Origin: Thermococcus sp.
GTDB lineage: Archaea > Methanobacteriota_B > Thermococci > Thermococcales > Thermococcaceae
Reading direction: 5' to 3'
Length of the DNA: 35,144 nt
Assembly (NCBI RefSeq): GCF_015523185.1
Contig: NZ_WAKV01000056.1
Span: 1-35,144, forward strand
The translations under genes and the position numbers were made by a program. Under the pieces are notes generated by a model that saw only the letters and a list, made by a program, of their open reading frames with translations, made no database searches and was not told where the DNA came from. Of the stretch, positions 15,568-23,464 are shown in pieces (the first letter of the stretch is position 1; each line of letters starts with the position of its first letter).

Positions 15568-16890
15568 TCACCTCAACTTGTCGAAGAGAAGGTTGAGCGC
15601 TATCTTAACGCCCTCCAAAACGTTCGTCCCCTTTTTCATTGAATACTCGGTATAGACTGCCTTAATTGGCACCTCAACGATTCTACAGCCAGCCTTTGAT
15701 GCCTCAATGATAATCTCACTCGACACGGCATAGCGGTCGCAGGTTATCCGTATCTTCCTCACGCAGTCACCGCTGAGGCACCTCAGCCCGCTCTGGCTGT
15801 CGCTGACGTATTTTCCGGCAAAAACAGCCGTAACCGCGTCGAGAACGAAGTTACCGAACTTCTTTATAAGGGGCATTTCGCTGGTATCGCCCTTAAGCCT
15901 CGAACCGACGGCAAAATCTGCCCTTCCTTCAGCGACTGGTTTCATGACGCGAATCGCATCGCCGATTAGGTGCTGTCCATCGGCGTCAAAGGTGAGGACA
16001 AGCCTCGCGTTTTTCCTTACCGCATAGGCAAAGCCAGTTCCAAGTGCACCGCCGAGCCCCCTGTTGACGAGGTGATTGAGAACGTGAACGCCGTAAGAGC
16101 GCGCTATTTCCTCCGTCCTGTCCCTTGAGCCATCGTTTACAACCACTATTTCCTCCCTCTTAAAGTATCTCAGGAGGTCCTCCAGAACGGAGCCGATAGT
16201 CTTTTCCTCGTTGTAGGCAGGAACAACGACATAGGTCGAGAGGAGCCTCTCAACGAGCTCCTTCAGGTGAATCAAGTTGACCACTTCAAAATGGGGTTCT
16301 GCCTTGACCTGAAAGCTCATCCTGCCGTGTTCATGCCCCGTAACAAGAACGCTGAGCGCGCCGAGCTCCCTAGCAGGGATAACGTCGTAGCCGTGGTCCC
16401 CAACGACGAGGATTTTTTCAGGAGGGACGTTCAGGGTTTCGAGAATTCTCTTCAGCTGGCCGGGGTTGGGTTTAAGCTCTTCAGCAGGAACGTCGTCCCT
16501 CGTTAATATTACATCGAAGTAATTGGACAGGCTATGACTTTCTAGGGCAATGAGAGTAGCTTTTCTGGAACTTCTAGTCATAAGGGCGAGCTTTATTCCT
16601 CTGCCTTGGAGGTAATCGAGGAGTTCAATAGCGCCATCGAACAGGAAGCTATCCTTTATTCTTTCCCCTTCTAACTCAACGAGAATTGAGTAGAACTCCT
16701 CGAAAGGTCTCCCAGTCTTTTGCGACAGTTCTATAAGACCCTCGTACATCGGCGTCAGCTCGCCTATTTCATCGGCCGGGATTCCAAGGGAGACAAGCCT
16801 TTCCCTAAGCTCTCTTTTAACTTCGCTGAAGGGCTTTTCAGCCCCAACAAGGGTTCCATCGAGGTCAAAAACAACCGCCCTGATGTCCAT
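15568..16890 (-). CDS. Fused HAD-superfamily phosphatase and family 2 glycosyltransferase
   Basis: Single 440-aa polypeptide. Residues 1-215 are a HAD hydrolase (VFDLDGTL with D9/D11, LMTRSS, KPNPGQ, VVGDHGYDV at 162-170). Residues 218-440 are a GT2 enzyme of the dolichyl-phosphate sugar synthase/AglD type (VPAYNEEKTIG, VNDGSRDRTEE, TFDADGQH with the DxD at 302-304, QSGLR). The domains join almost without linker at ELVERLLSTYVVVPAYNEE. A GT2 of this kind would move a nucleotide-activated sugar to dolichyl phosphate or a lipid carrier. The HAD part might supply or recycle a sugar phosphate; that is inference. The ATG at 16890 follows GGTGGT, and the 24 residues upstream have no domain character. 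It is coupled to DUF2304 and divergent from the AglH-like gene. Confidence 0.87.
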   Translation of the reverse strand: MDIRAVVFDLDGTLVGAEKPFSEVKRELRERLVSLGIPADEIGELTPMYEGLIELSQKTGRPFEEFYSILVELEGERIKDSFLFDGAIELLDYLQGRGIKLALMTRSSRKATLIALESHSLSNYFDVILTRDDVPAEELKPNPGQLKRILETLNVPPEKILVVGDHGYDVIPARELGALSVLVTGHEHGRMSFQVKAEPHFEVVNLIHLKELVERLLSTYVVVPAYNEEKTIGSVLEDLLRYFKREEIVVVNDGSRDRTEEIARSYGVHVLNHLVNRGLGGALGTGFAYAVRKNARLVLTFDADGQHLIGDAIRVMKPVAEGRADFAVGSRLKGDTSEMPLIKKFGNFVLDAVTAVFAGKYVSDSQSGLRCLSGDCVRKIRITCDRYAVSSEIIIEASKAGCRIVEVPIKAVYTEYSMKKGTNVLEGVKIALNLLFDKLR

Positions 16891-16943
16891 GCTACCACCG
16901 AAGGGTTTATTTTCGCTCCCACGTAGGGAAGCCGGTGTCAAGG

Positions 16944-17840
16944 ATGATAGTGATGACTTCACTTATAGCTTTAATCCTTTCGCTCGCACTAACGGCGTAC
17001 ATAAAGGACGCGATGAAAAGGGCCGGAATCGTGGGTAGAGACATACACAAGCCCGAAAAGCCCAAGGTTCCCGAGATGGGAGGGTTAGCGATAGTTCTGA
17101 CCGTCGGAATCCTTGGGGCGCTCGTGGGGTCAGATGCACTTGTGGTTTTTCTGCTCTTCGGTCTCGTTGGGGTCATTGACGACATAACAAACCTGAGACA
17201 GTCCCACAAAGTGGCCCTATCACTCCTCGTCTCAGTCCCGGTGGCGTTTTTAAACGTCGGAAGGAGCGTTGACTTTTTCGGATATTCACTAAACCTAGGC
17301 CTTCTCTACCCGATATTTGCCATGTTCTTCGTCACGGGTTCGGCAAATTTGGTTAACATGCTGGCCGGGTTCAACGGTCTCGAAGTTGGCACGAGTGCAA
17401 TAATACTCGGATTCCTTGCACTCATCACGGAAGGAACCGCAAGGGAACTCGCGTTGATTGGCCTTGGAGCCTCCCTAGGCTTCCTTTGGTGGAACAGGTA
17501 TCCGGCAAGGGTCTTTCCCGGTGACACAGGAACGCTCAGCCTTGGAGCCCTGATAGGCCTCGTTGGAATTCTCGGCAAGGTAGAGGTTTACACGGCAATC
17601 CTTCTGATTCCCCACTTTCTTGACTTCACGATAAAAGCCCTGAGCGTTCGCTTTGGCGTGAGGAAGCACGGGAGAACGGAAGTTTTGCCAGATGGAACTC
17701 TAAAAGCACCGCCGTATCCGAGCTTCCTTGGGAAGATAATGAAAATGGTCAGGGTCACAGAGCCGAAACTCGTGGCAATTGTCTGGGGAATAGAGTTTAT
17801 TCTTGGCCTTCTCGTCTGGGCTCTGAGTCAATTACCTTAA
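16944..17840 (+). CDS. MraY/WecA/AglH-family polyprenyl-phosphate sugar-1-phosphate transferase
   Basis: Integral membrane enzyme of 298 aa with about ten hydrophobic segments. Family motifs: HKPEKPKVPEMGGLAIV near the N-terminus, GVIDDITNLRQ (the DD loop), NLVNMLAGFNGLEVG, and VFPGDTGTLSLGALIG. It would transfer a GlcNAc-1-phosphate-type group from a UDP-sugar to dolichyl phosphate, the first step of archaeal N-glycan assembly (AglH), with the active site facing the cytoplasm. The donor sugar is not readable. The ATG at 16944 with GGTG upstream is preferred over the GTG at 16935. A TATA-like GGTTTATTTTC at 16904-16914 fits. The 3' end overlaps convergent cas6 by 44 bp. Confidence 0.87.
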   Translation: MIVMTSLIALILSLALTAYIKDAMKRAGIVGRDIHKPEKPKVPEMGGLAIVLTVGILGALVGSDALVVFLLFGLVGVIDDITNLRQSHKVALSLLVSVPVAFLNVGRSVDFFGYSLNLGLLYPIFAMFFVTGSANLVNMLAGFNGLEVGTSAIILGFLALITEGTARELALIGLGASLGFLWWNRYPARVFPGDTGTLSLGALIGLVGILGKVEVYTAILLIPHFLDFTIKALSVRFGVRKHGRTEVLPDGTLKAPPYPSFLGKIMKMVRVTEPKLVAIVWGIEFILGLLVWALSQLP

Positions 17841-18546
17841 CCATTCCAAAGCCATACCTTGTTTTCTCTCCAAAGCCCGTCTCATAGCCGAACCTTGCCA
17901 GCTCCACTGAACCAGTGTAGCGGAACACCATGAGGGAACTCCTGAAATACGTGTCCCTGACAAGAATCCTTACCGGCTTGAATTTCAGAACCTCAAGCTT
18001 GAACTCCTTGTCCTCGGGCATGTGACCGTAGATTGCGGAATAGCGCATTAGCATTACCTTGCGAAGCTTGTCGAAGAACATTTCATCGCTGGGATAGAGG
18101 TCCCATATCTTCATCCTGCCATTGACGAACTTGACAGTTCTCACCATTATCGGACTTAAAGTCGAGAAGAGAACCTCGTTTTTGATTTCAGGTTCTTTGA
18201 GCACTTTAACATTATCGGCAATGAACGCGGCGTTTCCAATCTTGAGGAGAGGGTCATCGAGAAAACCTTCTGCTATAGCCTTAATGAGTTCTCCGGAGTG
18301 GGACGAGACGTACAGGGAGACATCATCAGAAAGGACTCTGATGCCAGCCTCTGGAAGGAGCTCCCTTCTACGGACCATTATCCTGGAGAAGGTAAAATAG
18401 TCCGCGTGGCTCGTCTCAACCTCGTGGGCAAGCTCCGGAGAGACCAGATATATCTTTTCGAGGATTTGAGTATAAACCTCGTAGTTATAGTTAAAGGGCA
18501 GTACCGTATCCTCCTCCGCAGGCCTGAGTTTGATTTCGATTCTCAT
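17797..18546 (-). CDS. cas6: Solitary Cas6-family CRISPR RNA endoribonuclease with divergent active site
   Basis: Protein of 249 aa with the Cas6 signature: an N-terminal RAMP strand (MRIEIKLRP), LPFNYNYEVY, a central LSPIMV and the glycine-rich loop GYETGFGEKTRYGFGMVKV near the C-terminus, as in P. furiosus Cas6. Known Cas6 cuts CRISPR repeats to make crRNA. Aligning to P. furiosus by eye, Tyr31 falls on Leu29 and Lys52 on Asp49. His41 of AHEV may match His46, and a second His lies at 47. The standard triad is therefore not intact and activity cannot be assumed, though some Cas6 proteins work without it. About 10 residues extend past the usual end. The start at 18546 follows GGGGTGA. No repeat array or other cas gene is in the window. 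Confidence 0.88.
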   Translation of the reverse strand: MRIEIKLRPAEEDTVLPFNYNYEVYTQILEKIYLVSPELAHEVETSHADYFTFSRIMVRRRELLPEAGIRVLSDDVSLYVSSHSGELIKAIAEGFLDDPLLKIGNAAFIADNVKVLKEPEIKNEVLFSTLSPIMVRTVKFVNGRMKIWDLYPSDEMFFDKLRKVMLMRYSAIYGHMPEDKEFKLEVLKFKPVRILVRDTYFRSSLMVFRYTGSVELARFGYETGFGEKTRYGFGMVKVIDSEPRREGQE

Positions 18547-18589
18547 TTCACCCCACCCCGGTTTCAACCGAGTAAAATTGGAATTCAGG

Positions 18590-18600
18590 GTTAATAAGAA
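18590..18600 (-). promoter_or_regulatory. TATA promoter of cas6
   Basis: The minus strand reads CTTATTAACC preceded by ACGAAAT. It predicts a start near 18571 and a leader of about 25 nt with GGGGTGGGGTGA. It argues that cas6 is expressed independently. Confidence 0.55.
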
Positions 18601-18706
18601 TTTCGTATGTTACACGTCGATTGAGTTACAACGCTAAAGAGTCACCAATACTCATTGGACAAGAATGAACACAAAGAGAGCATGAAAAAGGTGGAACACC
18701 CAACAA

Positions 18707-18717
18707 GGTTAAAAAGG
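18707..18717 (+). promoter_or_regulatory. TATA promoter of pan
   Basis: GGTTAAAAAGG, predicted start near 18736 and a leader of about 20 nt containing GAGGTGA before the ATG at 18756. Confidence 0.6.
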
Positions 18718-18755
18718 CTATCGGTGATAATGACACAGTGACGAGGTGAGATAAC

Positions 18756-19946
18756 ATGAGCATAGAGGATGCAAACATGCATGAAAGTTACGATGACTAC
18801 GTCACCTTCCTGAAGAGAAGGATTAGACAGCTCGAACTCCAGGTGAGAACCCTAGAGGCCGATAAGGAGAGACTTGAGAGGGAACTTTCGCGATTAAGGA
18901 TGGAGATGTCGAGGCTCAGACAGCCCCCGGCCTTCGCGGGCAACGTTATCGAGGTTCTCGACGACGAGAGGGCGATAGTCCAGAACTACAACGGACCGCG
19001 CTTCGTTGTTAGAATCGCCCCTTGGATAGAGCGCGACAAGCTCAAGCCCGGTTCGAGAGTGGCCCTCGACCAGAGAACGATGGCCATAGTGGAACTCCTC
19101 CCAACAGAGAAGGACCCGAGCGTGCTCGGATTTGAGGTCATAGAGCGACCCAAAGTCACGTACGACGACATCGGGGGTCTTGAGAAGCAACTCCAGGAAC
19201 TCAGGGAGGCCATAGAGCTTCCCCTCAAGCACCCTGAGCTCTTTGAAAAGGTTGGGATAGAGCCTCCGAAGGGCGTTCTCCTCTACGGTCCGCCGGGCTG
19301 TGGAAAGACCCTCATGGCAAAGGCCCTAGCGAGGGAAGTTAACGCCACCTTTATACGCGTAGTCGGTAGCGAACTCGTGAGGAAGTTCATCGGCGAGGGT
19401 GCCCGGTTGGTTCACGAGCTGTTTGAACTCGCCAAGGAGAAGGCTCCAACGATAATCTTCATAGACGAGATTGACGCCATAGGAGCGAAGAGAATGGACG
19501 AAACGACGGGTGGCGAGAGGGAAGTTAACAGAACCCTGATGCAACTCCTTGCTGAGATGGACGGCTTCGACCCGCGCGGAAACGTCAAGGTCATAGCCGC
19601 AACCAACAGACCCGACATACTCGACCCGGCTCTGCTGAGACCTGGAAGGTTTGACAGGCTCATAGAGGTTCCTCTCCCTGACTTCCGCGGAAGGCTTGAG
19701 ATACTCAAGGTCCACACGAGGAAGATGAACCTGAAGGACGTTGACCTGCGCATTATAGCCGAGCTCACAGAGGGCGCGAGCGGAGCGGATTTAAAGGCGA
19801 TAGCGACTGAGGCAGGAATGTTCGCAATCAGGGACAGGCGCGAGTACGTTACGCAGGACGACTTCCTCAAGGCAGTCGAGAAGGTCTTGGGAGCCGAGAA
19901 GAGACTCGCCCAGGCGATAGCGATGCACGAGGTCATGTACGGCTGA
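18756..19946 (+). CDS. pan: Proteasome-activating nucleotidase (PAN)
   Basis: Hexameric AAA+ unfoldase that feeds proteins into the archaeal 20S proteasome. The 396-aa protein has an N-terminal coiled coil (about 16-55), an OB domain (about 60-115), Walker A GPPGCGKT at 178-185, Walker B IIFIDEID at 233-240, the second region of homology [20 protein letters not shown], and the C-terminal HbYX-type tail MYG that opens the proteasome gate. Length and every motif are normal. The start is supported by GAGGTGA and TATA. The last 14 bp overlap the 3' end of the convergent MFS gene. From memory, the T. kodakarensis PAN gene is followed by a similar neighbourhood. Confidence 0.97.
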   Translation: MSIEDANMHESYDDYVTFLKRRIRQLELQVRTLEADKERLERELSRLRMEMSRLRQPPAFAGNVIEVLDDERAIVQNYNGPRFVVRIAPWIERDKLKPGSRVALDQRTMAIVELLPTEKDPSVLGFEVIERPKVTYDDIGGLEKQLQELREAIELPLKHPELFEKVGIEPPKGVLLYGPPGCGKTLMAKALAREVNATFIRVVGSELVRKFIGEGARLVHELFELAKEKAPTIIFIDEIDAIGAKRMDETTGGEREVNRTLMQLLAEMDGFDPRGNVKVIAATNRPDILDPALLRPGRFDRLIEVPLPDFRGRLEILKVHTRKMNLKDVDLRIIAELTEGASGADLKAIATEAGMFAIRDRREYVTQDDFLKAVEKVLGAEKRLAQAIAMHEVMYG

Positions 19947-21042
19947 CTCCCGTTTCTGTCCCCTTTATTATTACCTCGGCCAGAACGTAGAGAACCGCTA
20001 TGGAGAAGAACGCTCCCCTGTAACCGAGCCTGTCTATCAGGTAGCCGGTGAAATAGGGCCCGACGGTAGCCCCAAAGAAGCCCACCATGTTAACGAATCC
20101 CATAACGGGGCCCAGGTTATCTCTCCCCGCGGTTTCGGCAGAGAAGGCTGTAACCATCGGCCCAACGGAGTAGAACGTCAGGCCGAGTATCAGAACCGGA
20201 ACGAGACCTGGCCTTAAGGTAAGGAGCAATATGAAAACCCCATTGAAGAAGAATACGAACTCCAGCGCCCTTCTCCCGAGCCTGTCGTAGAGAAAACCTC
20301 CCGCGAGAGAACCGGCTACGCCGACTAAGGAGAGGAGGGAGAACAGAAAGGAAGCCCTTTCAACTCCCATTCCCCTATTGGTCAAGAATGCCACAAGAAA
20401 CGTTAGAACTCCAAAAAAGGCCATGAGCGAGAGAAAGTTGGCAATGGCAAGGTTTATTGACCCAACTTCAATGGAAAGTCTCGCCCTTACTCGTTTCTCC
20501 TCAAGTTTTCTTAGGGATAAGAGGAGCAGAACCCCCACAGCCGAACTCAGGAGGGCCAGAACCGGAAAGGCGTAGCGCCATCCTAGGTTCAGGGCTATAG
20601 GCACGACAAGGAGTGGAACTATGCCGGAACCGAGGGGAGGGCCGAGCATGAAGACACCAAGGGCAGAGCCCTTCCTTCTGCCGTAGGTCTCGGCTATTAA
20701 AGCCGTCGCAGGGGCGTAGTAGAGACCGGAGAAAAAGCCGTAGAGAGCTCTGAAAGCCAAAAACTCCCAGTAACTCGATGAAAAGAAAAGCATCGCCGAT
20801 GAGAGGGAATAGCCGAACACGCTCAGTGTGAGAAGCGTTCTCCTCCCAAAGCGGTCTCCAAGGTAACCGGCGGGAACCTGAACGATGGCGTAAGGAAGGA
20901 GCAACGCCGTCATCAAAAGACCGGCCTGAGCGTTCGTGAGATGGAACTCTGACTTAATCATGGGCAAGAGCGGAGAAACCACCATTCTGTGGGCGTAGTT
21001 GAAAATCCAGCCCAGCGTTATGAGCAGCAACTGGAGGAGCAT
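19933..21042 (-). CDS. Major facilitator superfamily transporter
   Basis: Membrane protein of 369 aa with about 12 hydrophobic helices and the MFS motif A between TM2 and TM3 ([10 protein letters not shown]), repeated in weaker form in the second half ([11 protein letters not shown]). The substrate is not readable; the family includes drug, sugar and metabolite carriers. I use the ATG at 21042: the upstream frame would need a TTG start at 21084, and a TATA box (minus strand ATTTTTAAC, 21064-21072) lies 25 nt before the ATG, implying a leaderless or nearly leaderless mRNA. It is divergent from rio2, with promoters close together. Confidence 0.85.
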   Translation of the reverse strand: MLLQLLLITLGWIFNYAHRMVVSPLLPMIKSEFHLTNAQAGLLMTALLLPYAIVQVPAGYLGDRFGRRTLLTLSVFGYSLSSAMLFFSSSYWEFLAFRALYGFFSGLYYAPATALIAETYGRRKGSALGVFMLGPPLGSGIVPLLVVPIALNLGWRYAFPVLALLSSAVGVLLLLSLRKLEEKRVRARLSIEVGSINLAIANFLSLMAFFGVLTFLVAFLTNRGMGVERASFLFSLLSLVGVAGSLAGGFLYDRLGRRALEFVFFFNGVFILLLTLRPGLVPVLILGLTFYSVGPMVTAFSAETAGRDNLGPVMGFVNMVGFFGATVGPYFTGYLIDRLGYRGAFFSIAVLYVLAEVIIKGTETGVSRT

Positions 21043-21063
21043 AACTTCGATGAACAACTGAAC

Positions 21064-21072
21064 GGTTAAAAA
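21064..21072 (-). promoter_or_regulatory. TATA element placing a leaderless start for the MFS gene
   Basis: The minus strand reads ATTTTTAAC; 25 nt downstream is 21043, next to the ATG at 21042. No GGTG-type ribosome site precedes that ATG. Confidence 0.5.
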
Positions 21073-21098
21073 TCTGTTGGACAAAGGTGCTCAACTAA

Positions 21099-21108
21099 GG
21101 TTTATAAG
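21099..21108 (+). promoter_or_regulatory. TATA promoter of rio2 and the TPR gene
   Basis: GGTTTATAAG, predicted start near 21129. The 15-nt leader is almost entirely the purine-rich ribosome site GGGAGGAGAGGAG. Confidence 0.65.
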
Positions 21109-21143
21109 AATCCAAGACAAGTAACGCCGGGAGGAGAGGAGAG

Positions 21144-22076
21144 ATGGTAAGCAAACTGCTGGCCCTAGAGGCCTACCCGAGCCTCCACGACCTAGACTTC
21201 AGAATCCTCAGGGGAGTAGAGCTTAACATGAGGCACCATAAGTGGGTTCCACTAGAGAACATAGCGCGCTTCGCGAGGGTGGACGTTGAGACGGCATCCT
21301 TCCGGTTGGGCAAGCTGGACGACATGTCTCTGGTCAGGCGGAGGAGCGACATAGGATACATCGGCTACCAGCTGACAATACACGGTTACGACGTTCTGGC
21401 TATAAGAGCCTTGGCGAGAAAAGGCGTGGTGGAAGCCATAAGCACCACACAGGTAGGTGTCGGAAAGGACGCCGACGTTTACGTTGGAATAACGCCAACC
21501 GGCGAGAAGGTCGCCGTGAAGTTCAACAGGGTAGGCGGAAGAACTGCCTCACGGAGGGCAGGCTACCACTCGCACGTCTTCTCGGATAAACATCACACAA
21601 GCTGGCTCTACATTTCAAGGCTCATAGCCAAGAAGGAGTACGACGCCCTGGTTCTTCTTAGCCCAATAGCGAGGGTTCCAAAGCCGGTAGCGTGGAACAG
21701 GCACGTTCTGGTAATGGAGTTCGTTGAGGGAACCGAACTGGCCGAGCTAAGGGACGACGAGCTCACCAGAGAGGAAGCCGAAAACTTCCTCGACAGAATC
21801 CTAGAGGAGTACCTCAAGATAGTGCGCTTTGGAATAGTCCACTCCGACCTGAGCGAGTTCAACGTCGTCCTGACGGGAGATGACGTTCTCATAATAGACT
21901 GGGCACAACACCTCACAACCGCCAACCCCGAGAGCTACGAGCTGTTGAAGAGAGATTTGAGTGTCATAATTAACGCCTTCAGGAGAAGGTGGAGGGTTAA
22001 CAGGAGCTTTGATGAAATATGGCCGGACTTTGAGAAGGCCTGGCATGAGAGCAGGGGGGAGAGATATGGTGATTAA
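21144..22076 (+). CDS. rio2: RIO2-family atypical serine/threonine protein kinase
   Basis: Cytoplasmic kinase/ATPase needed for late small-subunit ribosome maturation. The 310-aa protein begins with the winged-helix domain specific to Rio2 (about 1-90). The RIO kinase core follows: STTQVGVGKDADVY (nucleotide loop), AVKF with Lys126, the hinge VMEFVEGTEL, catalytic IVHSDLSEFN with Asp235, and IIDWAQ with the metal-binding Asp252 (phosphorylated in the known mechanism). The length is normal for archaea. The last 11 bp overlap the start of the TPR gene, so the two are translationally coupled. Confidence 0.95.
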   Translation: MVSKLLALEAYPSLHDLDFRILRGVELNMRHHKWVPLENIARFARVDVETASFRLGKLDDMSLVRRRSDIGYIGYQLTIHGYDVLAIRALARKGVVEAISTTQVGVGKDADVYVGITPTGEKVAVKFNRVGGRTASRRAGYHSHVFSDKHHTSWLYISRLIAKKEYDALVLLSPIARVPKPVAWNRHVLVMEFVEGTELAELRDDELTREEAENFLDRILEEYLKIVRFGIVHSDLSEFNVVLTGDDVLIIDWAQHLTTANPESYELLKRDLSVIINAFRRRWRVNRSFDEIWPDFEKAWHESRGERYGD

Positions 22077-22557
22077 GTACGAACCCCTTAACAGGCGCGA
22101 GAGAATAGTTAGGCTCTTCCGAGAGGCTATCGAGGCGGAAAACAGGCGGGACCTCGAAACCGCAAAGAAGAAGCTCGACGAGATACTCCACGAGAGCCTA
22201 GAAGTCGAGCCGGAGTTCTACTTCGAGGCCTGCTTCCGCCTGGCCGACATCTTCCTCCAGGAGGATAACTACCGAGGGGCAGTTAAGTGCGCCCTCAGAG
22301 CCATACTCAGGGCCCCAAGCGAGGACCACTACAGGCTCGGTGTCAAGAGACTTGGCGACATACTGGCGATAATCAAGAGGGAAAGCCGCCTCAGTGAACT
22401 CGCGGAGAACATGGAAGCAACGCTCAAGCTAATTGAGGAAGACGAGGAACTGCACCGCTTCACTCTGGCCCTCGTGAAGCTCGCAAAGGGAGAAAAGGTG
22501 AGGGAAAAGTTCATCTTACCCGAATTCAACGAGGTCTTCGAGAGCCTAATCGAGTGA
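22066..22557 (+). CDS. Tetratricopeptide-like helical-repeat protein
   Basis: All-helical 163-aa protein with TPR-like units, for instance ERIVRLFREAIEAENRRDLE followed by AKKKLDEILHES, and FYFEACFRLADIFLQEDNYR followed by GAVKCALRAILRAPS. It probably mediates protein contacts; the partner is unknown. The ATG at 22066 follows GGGGGGAGAG and lies inside the end of rio2, which suggests a role linked to Rio2 or ribosome assembly (inference from coupling only). Its 3' end overlaps the convergent radical SAM gene by 32 bp. Confidence 0.75.
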   Translation: MVIKYEPLNRRERIVRLFREAIEAENRRDLETAKKKLDEILHESLEVEPEFYFEACFRLADIFLQEDNYRGAVKCALRAILRAPSEDHYRLGVKRLGDILAIIKRESRLSELAENMEATLKLIEEDEELHRFTLALVKLAKGEKVREKFILPEFNEVFESLIE

Positions 22558-23464
22558 GCGTTTCCTCCACGTACCCTTTTTCAGGCAGAAACGGGAAGTT
22601 GTAGGGCTCTCTTTTCGGCCTCTCGTTGTAGTAGGGCCTGTTACATGCAGGACAGCCGTGGGTTGAGAAAACGGACGGCGGAACGTTGAGGCCATCGAGG
22701 TCAAAGCCCGCTATTTCATCGCCTTCAAGGAGTATTCTGTCCATTAAGCTATTCTCCACGAGCCATCTGGCGAGCTGAATCCGCCGGTAGCGCTCGAGAC
22801 CTGGTGGTGAGAGGTTCTCAAGCCTCGTTCCATTAAGTGGAGTGAAAGCAAAGAGAGAAACGTCCGCACCTAATGAATAAGCTCTCTCGAAGGTCTCGAT
22901 TAGCTCCCTGTCGGTTTCTCCGAGACCGACTATGACGTGGACAAAGGCCTTGCCCTCGCCGAGTACGTCAATAACATCCTTTGCAAAGCGCCACATCTCT
23001 TCCCACTTGAAGTCAGGCTTGAGGGTTTTGAAAAGTCTCTCGCTCGCTACATCAAGGCCAACGCCAACGTAGTCAACACCAAGAGCCCTGAAACGCTCGA
23101 GAGTTTCCGAATCAACGGGAGTTATTGAAACGGAAATCGGCAGTTTAAGGGGTTTAAAAGCTTTGAGAAGGACAAAAACGTCGTCGAGCATGCCCGGATA
23201 GTTTATGGTCTGGAGGCATATCCTTCCAAAGCGGCCGTTAGGGAGGGCTTTAACCACCTCCTCAAGCTCAAAGGCCGGCCACGTCACACGGGAAAGCCTG
23301 TCAAGGTTAGCTTTGCTCGTCCTTGCCTGGGCGCAGAAGGCGCAGTCGTTGGAGCACTTACCGGACCAGTACGTCATGAGGTAGGCGGTCGTTGGCCTGG
23401 CCATGAGCTTAGCCTTGATTAAACCCATAGTTATCGCGGTTCCGTAGGAGACCCTAACGAGCAT
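22526..23464 (-). CDS. lipS2: BioB/LipS-like radical SAM enzyme, probable archaeal lipoyl synthase subunit LipS2
   Basis: Radical SAM protein of 312 aa. The SAM cluster motif is C37-SND-C41-AF-C44 (KCSNDCAFCAQARTS), very like biotin synthase. A second Cys pair, C271-PA-C274 (HGCPACNRPYYNERP), near the C-terminus could bind an auxiliary cluster that gives up sulfur. Archaeal lipoyl synthesis in Thermococcus uses the pair LipS1/LipS2, both once annotated as biotin-synthase-like. I recall the LipS2 gene lying a few genes from pan, as here, so I suggest LipS2; the subunit assignment is less certain than the family. The ATG at 23464 overlaps the end of the upstream MFS gene by 11 bp, so both are in one operon. 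Confidence 0.68.
   Translation of the reverse strand: MLVRVSYGTAITMGLIKAKLMARPTTAYLMTYWSGKCSNDCAFCAQARTSKANLDRLSRVTWPAFELEEVVKALPNGRFGRICLQTINYPGMLDDVFVLLKAFKPLKLPISVSITPVDSETLERFRALGVDYVGVGLDVASERLFKTLKPDFKWEEMWRFAKDVIDVLGEGKAFVHVIVGLGETDRELIETFERAYSLGADVSLFAFTPLNGTRLENLSPPGLERYRRIQLARWLVENSLMDRILLEGDEIAGFDLDGLNVPPSVFSTHGCPACNRPYYNERPKREPYNFPFLPEKGYVEETLTRLGSRRPR

Noticed and set aside
17700-18760. A CRISPR array near cas6
   Set aside because: No regularly spaced repeats were seen around cas6 or in the other intergenic regions; cas6 stands alone.
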